A DNA stretch of 52,249 bases from Lentisphaerae bacterium RIFOXYA12_64_32 (GTDB lineage: Bacteria; Verrucomicrobiota; Lentisphaeria; Oligosphaerales; YB12-FULL-65-16). Position 1 is the first letter of the stretch, and each line of letters starts with the position of its first letter. The stretch covers positions 1 through 52,249 of the forward strand of contig MHBL01000383.1 of assembly GCA_001803235.1 (NCBI GenBank). The letters are read 5' to 3'. The notes under the pieces are model-generated. The model saw nothing but the letters and a program-made list of their open reading frames with translations, was not told where the DNA came from and did not search any database. Made by a program: the position numbers and the translations under genes. Below are positions 1 to 7,533 of this stretch, piece by piece.

Positions 1-493
1 TGGCCTCATTGGCAGTTCCCTGGCCGGCGCTGCTTGTCGTATCAAGAATCGCCCAGACATACTTCTGCCCGGAAGTGGCACTGGATGGAATGGTGACGGT
101 CCGGTTGACGCTATATGTATTCCCTGCCGCAATGGCGGGTACACTGACACTCGCCAGCAGGGCATCGGATGTGCTGACGGAACTGGTTGACGCATTCAGG
201 CGCAGGTTCATTGTGGAAGCGCTGGCCGAACTGCCGCCCTGGTTGCGCACGGTCAGTGTCACGGTTGCGGCCGATCCGGCGTTTCCGCTGGTGGGGTTGA
301 CGGCGAGGTTCTGGGCGATCAAGTCAGATGCCGCCCACGTGCCTTGGGCGGCGAGGAGCAGGGCTAGGACGGGGAGCAGGAACACGGGCAGAAAGCGGCG
401 GTGGCGCGGCGGGCCGGAATGGGAAACGGGCTGGGGGCTCGAACTGCCGGATGCGGGTCGTCGTGTGGTCGGCCTGGTGGTGGTCGGATTCAT
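1..493 (-). CDS. Secreted CARDB-domain protein (C-terminus beyond window)
   Basis: Reading the minus strand gives 164 open codons running off the left edge. The first ~35 residues are basic and Pro-rich, followed by a hydrophobic stretch (FLPVFLLPVLALLLAA) with a plausible cleavage after WAA, so a signal peptide is likely. Residues ~58-164 read like a CARDB or CARDB-like Ig fold (LIAQNLAVNPTSGNAGS, then VTLTVRNQGG), a surface adhesion and cell-wall module. The ATG has GGAAGG seven bases upstream. It lies 62 bp after the lipoprotein gene on the same strand and may be cotranscribed. The function of the full protein cannot be judged because the 3' part is missing. Confidence 0.72.
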   Translation of the reverse strand, partial: MNPTTTRPTTRRPASGSSSPQPVSHSGPPRHRRFLPVFLLPVLALLLAAQGTWAASDLIAQNLAVNPTSGNAGSAATVTLTVRNQGGSSASASTMNLRLNASTSSVSTSDALLASVSVPAIAAGNTYSVNRTVTIPSSATSGQKYVWAILDTTSSAGQGTANEA

Positions 494-555
494 GGTTGCG
501 CCTTCCGTGGTTTTGGAAATCCCCTCACGCGTTGTTGCAGGAAAGTGTTTTCAGA

Positions 556-1443
556 TTACTTTGAGATCCGTTCAATTCGATCAATCAGGACATGTAAACC
601 GCGCTGTCCTGCAACGCTTGTTTCCTCGGTTTTTCCCCATATCTCAACGATGTCTCCCCGCTTTAGTTCATAAACGATGTCACTTTTCTCTTTTGTCAGC
701 GACAATGCGAAAGGTGGGAATGCTATATCGCTGCTACCAAGGCCCGTTTCACTTGCCGCATAAGAAATGTCCCGGTGGTTAATAAAAACCCTGTTCGTTA
801 TCCGAACACCACCAGTACTATAGACATTAACAATGGTCCATTCGCCGATGAACATTGCCTTAAAATGGACACTGTTTCGTTTGTAGTCGTCAACAAAGGT
901 TTCACTGCCAAGTTTTCCATAGACGACATCTTGATAATCTGCAGGGTATGGTGCGGGCGGTGTGTCGCCTGACAAGTTGCCGACTGGAGGTTTGCCATTG
1001 ACCGGAGGCTCGCCATTAAAGCGTATGGCAAGAACTTTGACTATAGGAGTTGTCTTTGCTGCAAATCCGGCAGACATGTTTACGGTACCAACCTCTTCAA
1101 CAATGATCGCATCAGCTCCGTTTTTAACTGCCAGGCTATAAGCATACCCGATCATATCTTGTGCTGAGTGGCTTGCTACAACCTCCGGCTCTTCTTGAAT
1201 GATATACTGCGCCAGCACCGTATATGTGGAAGCACCGGGAGCGTTTCCTTTTGTATAATATTTGCAGACATCGGTAGAAACCCTGGGCGGAAGCCTGCCG
1301 AATTGATCACTCATCTGTACCGTATCAACCCGCAAGTCCATAAAGCGCATTGCCGTGCAGCCGGACAACAGAGCGGACAGCACAACGAAGCCCATCGGCG
1401 TTTTCCGGCGCAGCCCTCTCCAAATTCTCTGCATCGTGTTCAT
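556..1443 (-). CDS. Lipoprotein of unknown function
   Basis: 295 residues. Residues 1-29 form a lipoprotein signal: basic start, hydrophobic segment, then a lipobox LLSGC with the acylated Cys at position 29. An ATG 13 codons further upstream is in frame, but the chosen ATG has a GGGGAG Shine-Dalgarno directly upstream. After the lipobox the protein is soluble, with an alternating beta pattern in the C-terminal half (YELKRGDIVEIWGKTEE). I do not recognise the family. It is likely anchored to the inner leaflet of the outer membrane. It lies upstream of the CARDB protein gene in the same direction. Confidence 0.75.
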   Translation of the reverse strand: MNTMQRIWRGLRRKTPMGFVVLSALLSGCTAMRFMDLRVDTVQMSDQFGRLPPRVSTDVCKYYTKGNAPGASTYTVLAQYIIQEEPEVVASHSAQDMIGYAYSLAVKNGADAIIVEEVGTVNMSAGFAAKTTPIVKVLAIRFNGEPPVNGKPPVGNLSGDTPPAPYPADYQDVVYGKLGSETFVDDYKRNSVHFKAMFIGEWTIVNVYSTGGVRITNRVFINHRDISYAASETGLGSSDIAFPPFALSLTKEKSDIVYELKRGDIVEIWGKTEETSVAGQRGLHVLIDRIERISK

Positions 1444-1510
1444 CTTCTCCCCTTTCCATTTCTGTATCTGCATGAGTGCCAAGAGCCTTTGATCGAGCGC
1501 CGGGTTATCA

Positions 1511-1677
1511 GGGGGCGTCCGGGGTCAGGCCTTGGAATTTGCAATTGGTCGTATGCGTCTTCCTACTCCCCGGTTGTTTCGCGCCTGGGTTGAGCAGGCG
1601 ATCATGCTGTTGTTCACTCGGTTGCGGCTGCATGTTCGTCGTTTGCCGATCCCCCGGTTGCGGAGAACCGGGGCTCC
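1511..1677. repeat. R1 dispersed repeat, copy A, ending in a REP-like hairpin
   Basis: About 165 bp, beginning GGGGTCAGGCCTTGGAATTT and ending in the perfect hairpin CCCCGGTT-GCGGAG-AACCGGGG. Near-identical copies lie at 2824-2987 and 6871-7026. The beginning resembles the GGGGTCAGGTCTTG sequence I recall beside REP-associated tyrosine transposase (RAYT) genes in other bacteria; that link is from memory and no transposase is in this window. It fills most of the gap between the lipoprotein gene and the DUF433 gene. Confidence 0.7.
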
Positions 1678-1742
1678 ATATCCATATGCCGCCGGCTCCG
1701 GTTGCGGCTGTATGCTCAGCATGTTTCGACGCGAAAACGAAC

Positions 1743-1759
1743 GCGCCGTGCCACGGCGC
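1743..1759. promoter_or_regulatory. Candidate operator of the DUF433/DUF5615 pair
   Basis: Perfect 8 bp inverted repeat around one base (GCGCCGTG-C-CACGGCGC), 70 bp before the antitoxin start and about 20 bp before a TATATT that could be a -10 box (1779-1784). Toxin-antitoxin operons often autoregulate through such palindromes. No binding evidence exists here. Confidence 0.4.
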
Positions 1760-1828
1760 ATTTCCTCGGGACACGGGCTATATTGGAGACATGAGTATCC
1801 GGACCTACAATAGGGGAGCCGTGCGGTC

Positions 1829-2068
1829 ATGAGCCTGCCAGGACGCATTGTCATCGATCCGGCAACCTGCGGCGGCCGCCCGCACTTTCGCGGCACGCGT
1901 ATTCCGGTGTATGTGGCGCTCGAAATGCTCGCCAACGGCGAAACGCGCCAGGACGTCCGCCAGGAGTTTCCGGACCTGACGGACCAGGACTTGGTCAGTG
2001 CCTTGGAGTTCGCGCGCGACGTGGCGGCCATCCCACGCCAATCCCCAGCCGCGGCCGTTCCCGCATGA
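1829..2068 (+). CDS. DUF433-family antitoxin
   Basis: 79 residues matching the DUF433 pattern: IVIDPATCGGRPHFRGTRIP, then a small helical DNA-binding part (VYVALEMLANGE, DVRQEFPDLTDQDL). DUF433 proteins are typically the first gene of type II toxin-antitoxin pairs and are inferred to bind both the toxin and the operator. GGGGAG lies 12 bases before the ATG. The stop overlaps the start of the next gene (ATGA), so the two are translationally coupled. The length is normal for the family. Confidence 0.88.
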   Translation: MSLPGRIVIDPATCGGRPHFRGTRIPVYVALEMLANGETRQDVRQEFPDLTDQDLVSALEFARDVAAIPRQSPAAAVPA

Positions 2069-2409
2069 CGGCGCTGGTCGACAACAACCTGCCGTTGAGC
2101 CTGGCGCGACGCATGCGGGAGATCCAAGACCGGGTCGAGGTCAAGCACCTGGTCGAACTGGGCCTCCAGAACCGGACCGACGCCAGCCTGCGCCGCCGCT
2201 GGCGGCACGAGGGCATCATCTGGATCACGCGCGACGAGGACTTCTGGCTGGATGCGCCAGAGAGCTGGGCCGTTGTGTGGGTTCACTGCCATAATCCGCG
2301 CTTGTCTTTCCTCCGCGATGTCGTTGCTCCGGCTGTGGCCGCTCGCCTGCCGGCGCTGACACCGGGCGCCCGGCTGTTGGTGACCGAGCAGATGGTGTCG
2401 CTCATGTGA
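2065..2409 (+). CDS. DUF5615-family PIN-like toxin
   Basis: 114 residues. It starts with ALVDNNLP and carries ITRDEDF near residue 60, the two acidic blocks expected of the PIN-like DUF5615 family (predicted RNases paired with DUF433). It overlaps the antitoxin by four bases. The family is predicted to cleave RNA, with the antitoxin blocking the active site; that is family knowledge, not shown here. The gene looks intact, unlike the second toxin-antitoxin locus near 9.7 kb. Confidence 0.85.
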   Translation: MTALVDNNLPLSLARRMREIQDRVEVKHLVELGLQNRTDASLRRRWRHEGIIWITRDEDFWLDAPESWAVVWVHCHNPRLSFLRDVVAPAVAARLPALTPGARLLVTEQMVSLM

Positions 2410-2543
2410 GTTCCCGCACCCGTCTCCCGATGCCCACGCAAACGATGCTACCGTTCCTCGATCGGTTGTGACCGCATGTCCGTCATGTTCCCACAGGCGT
2501 CGGCTCGGGAACCGACCCGACAGCGCGGGGCCGTTCGCCTGGA

Positions 2544-2566
2544 GGGCGGGTGCTCCGCAACCCGCC
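2544..2566. repeat. Short GGCGGG/CCCGCC hairpin repeat
   Basis: GGCGGGTGCTCCGCAACCCGCC can fold into a short stem-loop. A close relative (GGCGGGATCTCCGCATCCCG) lies at about 6797-6820, just before the third R1 copy. The surrounding 2410-2627 has no credible gene. Confidence 0.4.
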
Positions 2567-2627
2567 GATTCTCCGTGACCCGCCTTCCCGGGTTCGTCGC
2601 ACCCCGTCAACCCTTGGTCCGACGTCG

Positions 2628-3160
2628 CCCGGTTGCGGAGAACCGGGGCTCCAGTCCAGGGTTGTGGACACGTCGCCGCCGTTGAGTTGCCGAGCGTTGG
2701 AGATTCCTCCGGCCGCGAGCGTTCGCGCATGTCTCAAAATTCTTCCCGATCGCGGCGGCTTCCCAGGCCAACCCGCACCTCGCAAACTGCATTACCTAAT
2801 TGGAACATACAGTACGCCCATTAGGCGTCCGGGGTCAGGCCTTGGAATTTGCAATTGGTCGTATGCGTCTTCCTACTCCCCGGTTGTTTCTCGCCTGGGT
2901 TTAGCAGGCGATCATGCTGTTGTTCACTCGGTTGCGGCTGCATGTCCGGCATTTTCCGATCCCCCGGTTGCGGAGAACCGGGGCTCCAGTCCAGGGTTGT
3001 GGACACGTCGCCGCCGCTGAGTTGCCGAGCGTTGCGCATTCCTCCGGCCCCGAGCCTTCGCGCACGTTTCGCCAAGTCCTTCCCGAATGCGGCGGCTTCC
3101 CGGGCCCGCCCGCATCTCGCAGTCTGCATTACCTAATTCTGGAACATACAGTACACCTAT
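2628..3160. repeat. 335 bp direct duplication R2-R1-R2
   Basis: A ~195 bp sequence R2 (hairpin CCCGGTT..AACCGGG, then CCAGTCCAGGGTTGTGGACA, ending ACCTAATT..GGAACATACAGTA) occurs at 2628-2824 and again at 2963-3160. R1 copy B (2824-2987) lies between them and shares the hairpin. The two R2 copies are offset by 335 bp and differ at scattered positions, so the duplication is not very recent. No open frame here shows protein-like composition. Confidence 0.7.
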
Positions 3161-3261
3161 TGGGAATACAAGAGCGTTTACGGGACTGCATAGGCTTTCG
3201 TGGGATAGACATGACTACCTATCGCGTCAACCTGTGGCGGGCGTACATTGGCGTGCACGAC

Positions 3262-3411
3262 AGTGGTGCGGGATCTCTGGGACCGCGGTAGAGTGCTCGG
3301 GGCCGTCCCGGACCGAGGCCCTCGGCCGGGGACCGGCCCGAGCACCCCACTTCGACGCGAGGACGCGTCGAGCCACTGCCGCAGACCTCGGCGCGGGACG
3401 CGCCGAGCCAC
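3262..3411 (+). repeat. PAL115 palindromic repeat, copy 1
   Basis: First of nine copies of a ~115 bp GC-rich imperfect palindrome (named here for reference). It begins AGTGGTGCGGGATC and ends GCGTCGAGCCACTG, followed by a second partial tail ending CGCCGAGCCAC. The ends are inverted relatives (AGTGGCKCGGRACC). The inner part, GAGTGCTCGGGG and CCCGAGCACC, is also inverted, so each copy can fold into one long hairpin. It directly precedes the HTH gene. Confidence 0.75.
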
Positions 3412-3432
3412 GGATCTCAATCGGACGGAACT

Positions 3433-3891
3433 ATGAGCACGCCAGAGCGGGAATTGACCCCGGAGATGCGGCAGCGACTGCGGCAGAAACGCGTCGAGCT
3501 CGGCCTGACGCTCAAGGCGGTGGGGATGCTTCTTGGCGTCGATTGGTCAACGGTGCGCAAGTGGGAGAACGGGCTGACGCGGCGCTGCTCGATCACGGTG
3601 GGGCCGCGCCTCGAACGGTTCCTGCGCGGCGAGTTCGATGGGGAACTGGCCGCCGCGCAAGGCGGCGATGTGGTGGCACGGGTCCGGGAGGTGCGGGAAG
3701 CGCTGGCGTCGCCGTATGTGGAGGAGTGTACAGCCCTGTCGCGCGGCGGCGTCGAGGCCATCCTCAAGCGCGCCGGCACGGTCTACAACGTCTGCGCGAA
3801 CCATCCGAAGTTGCAGCGCGAGCTGCTGCGTCGCATCGAGACGGCCACCGACGCCGTCCTCGCCAAGGTCGCCACCGCACGCGGCCAGTAG
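3433..3891 (+). CDS. XRE-type helix-turn-helix protein
   Basis: 152 residues. Residues ~9-65 form a Cro/C1-type HTH (MRQRLRQKRVELGLTLKAVG, MLLGVDWSTVRKWENG). The C-terminal half is helical (residues ~75-150) with no domain I recognise. It is probably a DNA-binding regulator. It sits between PAL115 copies 1 and 2 and upstream of the repeat-protein gene, in the same direction but separated by 262 bp, so an operon is doubtful. GGACGG precedes the ATG at a usable distance. Confidence 0.8.
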   Translation: MSTPERELTPEMRQRLRQKRVELGLTLKAVGMLLGVDWSTVRKWENGLTRRCSITVGPRLERFLRGEFDGELAAAQGGDVVARVREVREALASPYVEECTALSRGGVEAILKRAGTVYNVCANHPKLQRELLRRIETATDAVLAKVATARGQ

Positions 3892-3926
3892 CGACGCGGG
3901 ACAGTGCCAGCCACTACCGCAGCCCC

Positions 3927-4043
3927 AGTGGCGCGGGACCTCCGGGACCGCGGTAGAGTGCTCGGGGCCGTCCCGGCCCGAGGGCCTCGGCCGGGGACCG
4001 GCCTGAGCACTCCACTTCGGCCCGGGGACGGTCCGAGCCACTG
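3927..4043 (+). repeat. PAL115 palindromic repeat, copy 2
   Basis: The most regular copy: starts AGTGGCGCGGGACCTCCGGG and ends GGACGGTCCGAGCCACT, with the inner pair GAGTGCTCGGGG and CCTGAGCACTC. It lies between the HTH gene and the repeat-protein gene. Confidence 0.8.
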
Positions 4044-4153
4044 GGTGCGGCGGTCCGCCTCTCGACACTTCACTGTCTTCCACCGATCGGTTGTGCCGTG
4101 CTTGACTTCTGGCCACGCCCCTGCATTTTCCCACGTGAACGCGTGAGGGCCCG

Positions 4154-6769
4154 ATGCCAGAGACAAGAACAAGACGAAAGCAAGCCTTGTCCTCAATCCC
4201 GGCGCGATGGCGTCGGTTTGCGGAAGCCCGGAAACTGGTGTGGACACTCGAGTTGCGCGATGTCGACGAATGGCGGCGCTATTGCCTTGGGCAACTTCCG
4301 CACCAGGACGTGCGGCCGGACGACATTCCGGCCAGTCCGGATACCGTGTATCGTAGCGCGGGTTGGAACTCCTGGGCGGACTGGCTGGGCACGGCGCCGG
4401 TCGTTGTCCGCGGCAAGACGTACCTGCCGTTTCCGGCCGCGCGCGAATGCGCCCGGACCCTGGGCCTGAGCAGCGAGGCGGAGTGGAACCAGTATTGCCG
4501 CATGGCGTTGGGCGGCTCCCGGCCCGCCCTTCCCGCGGACCTGCCGCTCTCTCCCGACAAGGTGTACGAACGGCTGGGGTGGCAGGGCTGGCGGGATTGG
4601 CTGATTGCCCCGGCTGAATTCAGAGATGAGCAGCCGGTCAGGAGTTACGCGGCGGCTCGACGGCTCGTTCGCGGCCTCAAGCTGCGGAACGTGTCCGAGT
4701 GGAACCAGTACTGCCGGGGCGAGTTGCCAGACCGGGGGCCCCTGCCGCGGGACATCCCGGCCACGCCTCACAAGGCATACAGGGGCAATGGCTGGTTGAG
4801 CTGGGGTGACTGGCTCGGAACCGGTGGAGAGGCGGCGCGCAGACGAAAGACACGGCCATTCAGGGAAGCCCGCCGATTCGCGCGAGGGCTCGGCCTGAAG
4901 AGCATTCGTGAGTGGGACCTCTACTGCCAGGGCAAGATGAAGCACCTGGGCCGGCGACCGGACGGCGTGCCGTCGAGGCCCGATAACGCCTACAGGAACG
5001 ATGGGTGGGTAAACTGGGGCGACTGGTTGGGCACCGGCACGGTTTCGACTCGCCTCAGGAAATTCCGTCCGTTCGCCGAAGCGCGCGAGTTCGCTCGCGG
5101 ACTCAGGCTGCAAAGCGTCGCCGAGTGGAAGAAGTACCGCCGCGGCGAGATGCCAGGCAGAGAACCGCGGCCGCCGGACATCCCCACCACGCCTCAGAGT
5201 ATATACGGGCGCGATGGCTGGATGGGCTGGGGCGACTGGTTGGGCGTCGGCACGATTGTGGCTTTCCGCAGGGAATTCCGTCCGTTCGCCGAAGCGCGCG
5301 AGTTCGCCCGCGGACTCAGGCTGCAGAGCCTCGTGGAGTGGGACAAGTACCGCCGCGGCGAGATGCCAGACAGGGAATCGCGGCCCCCGGACATCCCCGC
5401 CAGGCCTCGGCATGTGTACAGGCACAATGGGTGGGTAAGCTGGGGCGACTGGTTGGGCACCGGCAGGGTTGCAACTTCTCTCAGGGAATTCCGTCCGTTC
5501 GCCGAAGCGCGCGAGTTCGCCCGCGGACTCAGGCTGCAGTGCGGCGCGGATTGGCACACGTACTGCCGCGGCGAGATGCCAGACAGGGAACCCCGCCCGC
5601 CGGACATCCCGATCAAGCCTGACGGCGCGTACGCGGGCGACGGCTGGGTGGGCTGGGGCGACTGGCTGGGCACCGGCAGGGTCGCGAATTACCTGAGGAG
5701 ACACCGTCCGTTCGCCGAAGCGCGTGAGTTCGCCCGCGGACTCAGGCTGCAGTGCGCCGCGGATTGGTACACGTACTGCCGCGGCGAGATGCCAGACCGG
5801 GAACCCCGCCCGCCGGACATCCCGATCAAGCCTGACGGCGCGTACGCGGGCGACGGCTGGGTGAGCTGGGGCGACTGGCTGGGCACCGGCAGGATCGCGA
5901 ACTACCTGAGGGAATACCGTCCGTTCGCCGAAGCGCGTGAGTTCGCCCGCGGACTCAGGCTGCAGTGCGGCGCGGATTGGTACACGTACTGCCGCGGCGA
6001 GATGCCAGACCGGGAACCCCGCCCGCCGGACATCCCCGCCAGCCCGGAAAAGGTGTTCCGGCGCGATGGCTGGGTAAGTTGGGGCGACTGGTTGGGCACC
6101 GGCAGGGTTGCGCCTTGCCGCCGGGAATTCCGGCCGTTCGCCGAAGCGCGTGAGTTCGCCCGCGGACTTGCCTTGAGCGGAACACGGGATTGGGAGCGGT
6201 ACTGCCGGGGCGAGAAGCCCCACCTGCCGGCACTGCCCGGCGATATGCCCCGCGATCCGTCCAGGATCTACCGGAGCGGCGGTTGGCTGAACTGGCGCGA
6301 CTGGCTGGGGGCCAGCGCGACGGCGGCCCCGCATGGGCCCTACCGTCCGTTCGCGGCCGCCCGGCGATTCGCGCAAGGCCTGGGCATGAAGAGCTTCCAT
6401 GAGTGGCAGCTCTACGGCCAGGGCAGGATGAAACACCTGGGCCGGCGCCCAGATGACCTTCCTTCGACGCCCGATCGCGTCTACCGAAACGACGGATGGG
6501 TAAGCTGGGGCGACTGGTTGGGCACCGGCACGGTTGCGCCTTCTCTCAGGGAACGTCGTCCCTTCGCCGAAGCGCGTGAGTTCGCCCGCGGACTCAGGCT
6601 GCGAAGCGTTGCCGAGTGGAGAAGGTACTGCCACGGCGACATGCCAGGCCGGGAACCTCGTCCGCCGGACATACCGGCCAGGCCTGACACGGGATACAGG
6701 AGCGATGAATGGATGGGCTGGGGCGACTGGCTGCGTACCGGTCGGGTGGCGACCCGGGCGCGGCAGTAA
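4154..6769 (+). CDS. Twelve-repeat Trp-rich protein, similar to phage-integrase repeat units
   Basis: 871 residues, almost wholly twelve tandem repeats of ~71 residues (213 bp; spacing exactly 213 bp across units 5-10). Consensus parts: RPFAEAREFARGLRLQS, EW..YCRGEMPDREPRPPDI, then P..P...YR.DGWVSWGDWLGTG. Units 5-9 are close to identical in DNA, pointing to recent expansion; units 1-4 and 10-12 are more diverged. The WGDWLG pattern resembles the repeats I recall as 'phage-integrase repeat unit' (PHINT_rpt), found singly or in arrays in algal, viral and bacterial proteins. There is no integrase, signal peptide or membrane segment. Many Arg, Trp and Pro residues suggest nucleic-acid or protein binding, but the function is unknown. 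GAGGG precedes the ATG. Confidence 0.82.
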   Translation: MPETRTRRKQALSSIPARWRRFAEARKLVWTLELRDVDEWRRYCLGQLPHQDVRPDDIPASPDTVYRSAGWNSWADWLGTAPVVVRGKTYLPFPAARECARTLGLSSEAEWNQYCRMALGGSRPALPADLPLSPDKVYERLGWQGWRDWLIAPAEFRDEQPVRSYAAARRLVRGLKLRNVSEWNQYCRGELPDRGPLPRDIPATPHKAYRGNGWLSWGDWLGTGGEAARRRKTRPFREARRFARGLGLKSIREWDLYCQGKMKHLGRRPDGVPSRPDNAYRNDGWVNWGDWLGTGTVSTRLRKFRPFAEAREFARGLRLQSVAEWKKYRRGEMPGREPRPPDIPTTPQSIYGRDGWMGWGDWLGVGTIVAFRREFRPFAEAREFARGLRLQSLVEWDKYRRGEMPDRESRPPDIPARPRHVYRHNGWVSWGDWLGTGRVATSLREFRPFAEAREFARGLRLQCGADWHTYCRGEMPDREPRPPDIPIKPDGAYAGDGWVGWGDWLGTGRVANYLRRHRPFAEAREFARGLRLQCAADWYTYCRGEMPDREPRPPDIPIKPDGAYAGDGWVSWGDWLGTGRIANYLREYRPFAEAREFARGLRLQCGADWYTYCRGEMPDREPRPPDIPASPEKVFRRDGWVSWGDWLGTGRVAPCRREFRPFAEAREFARGLALSGTRDWERYCRGEKPHLPALPGDMPRDPSRIYRSGGWLNWRDWLGASATAAPHGPYRPFAAARRFAQGLGMKSFHEWQLYGQGRMKHLGRRPDDLPSTPDRVYRNDGWVSWGDWLGTGTVAPSLRERRPFAEAREFARGLRLRSVAEWRRYCHGDMPGREPRPPDIPARPDTGYRSDEWMGWGDWLRTGRVATRARQ

Positions 6770-6870
6770 ACCGGCGGCCCATCGCCACGCGCTCCCAGGC
6801 GGGCGGGATCTCCGCATCCCGCCGATTCGCGTCGTACCCTGCCAATCCCCCGGTTACGGAGAACCGGCCG

Positions 6871-7096
6871 GGGGGCGTCCGGGGTCAGGCCTTGGAATTT
6901 GCAATTCGTCGTATCCGTTTTGCTATTCTCCGCGCTGTTTCTCGCCTGAGTTGAGTGGGTGCTCGTCCAGTTGCTCAATCGGTTGCGTCTGCATGCCCGT
7001 CGTTTGCCGATCCCCCGGTTGCGGAGCCGCCTTCGTCCGGGCACTTCGGCGCGCCACGGAACCCGGCCCCGGTTGCGGAGAACCGGGGCGCCAGGG
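6871..7096. repeat. R1 copy C with REP-like hairpins
   Basis: R1 begins at 6871 (GGGGGCGTCCGGGGTCAGGC) and runs to about 7026, more diverged than copies A and B. Full or variant hairpins of the type CCCCGGTT-N6-AACCGGGG lie just before it (6849-6870) and after it (7070-7090); at 7016 only the left half remains. The whole interval 6770-7188 contains no credible gene. Confidence 0.65.
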
Positions 7097-7188
7097 GGCA
7101 CGAGGGGCTCGGCACGGCGGACGTGACAGGGCACTTCTTCCTCCTCTGGCCCGGCGCGTAGGGCGACGCGTGCCGGGAGCGGCTGCTA

Positions 7189-7386
7189 TATCGTAGAATA
7201 CCGGGGTATCTCGGGAATCTTACGCGGTCATCGCGCCGTGATCTGCCTTTGCGTGTGTCCGTGGCCCGATTCCGGCGGGGGGCCGAGGGACTCGGCCGGG
7301 GACCGGCCTGAGCACTCCACTTCGGCCCGGGGACGGTCCGAGCCACTGCCGCCCGGACTTCGGCGCGCGAACGCGCCGAGCCACTG
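7189..7386 (+). repeat. ~200 bp direct repeat, left copy, containing PAL115 copy 3
   Basis: The sequence from TAGAATACCGGGGTATCTCG to the final GAGCCACTG recurs almost unchanged at 9047-9246. The second half is PAL115 with a variant 5' end (TTTGCGTGTGTCCGTGGCCC). The two direct repeats bracket the DUF4143 ATPase gene and its promoter. Confidence 0.8.
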
Positions 7387-7426
7387 TTGCGCATCGATTT
7401 TTCTCCGCTTCGACTCTTCTTGCGCA

Positions 7427-7454
7427 TTGACTTTCTGACGGTTGGTTGTACTAT
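7427..7454 (+). promoter_or_regulatory. Predicted sigma70-type promoter of the ATPase gene
   Basis: TTGACT, 16 bases, TACTAT. It lies about 80 bp before the ATPase start, inside the segment bounded by the direct repeats and in a short AT-richer stretch. Confidence 0.5.
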
Positions 7455-7533
7455 ATGCATCGTGTTTCTGACATTTCGCTGGCGGTCGACGGGGGTTGTC
7501 ACGTTCGCCGGCGGCAAGCGCAAGGACGCCTGC

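Noticed and set aside
1525..2730. 401-codon open frame on the minus strand
   Set aside because: It runs across repeat R1 and antisense to the DUF433/DUF5615 pair; the composition is repeat translation.
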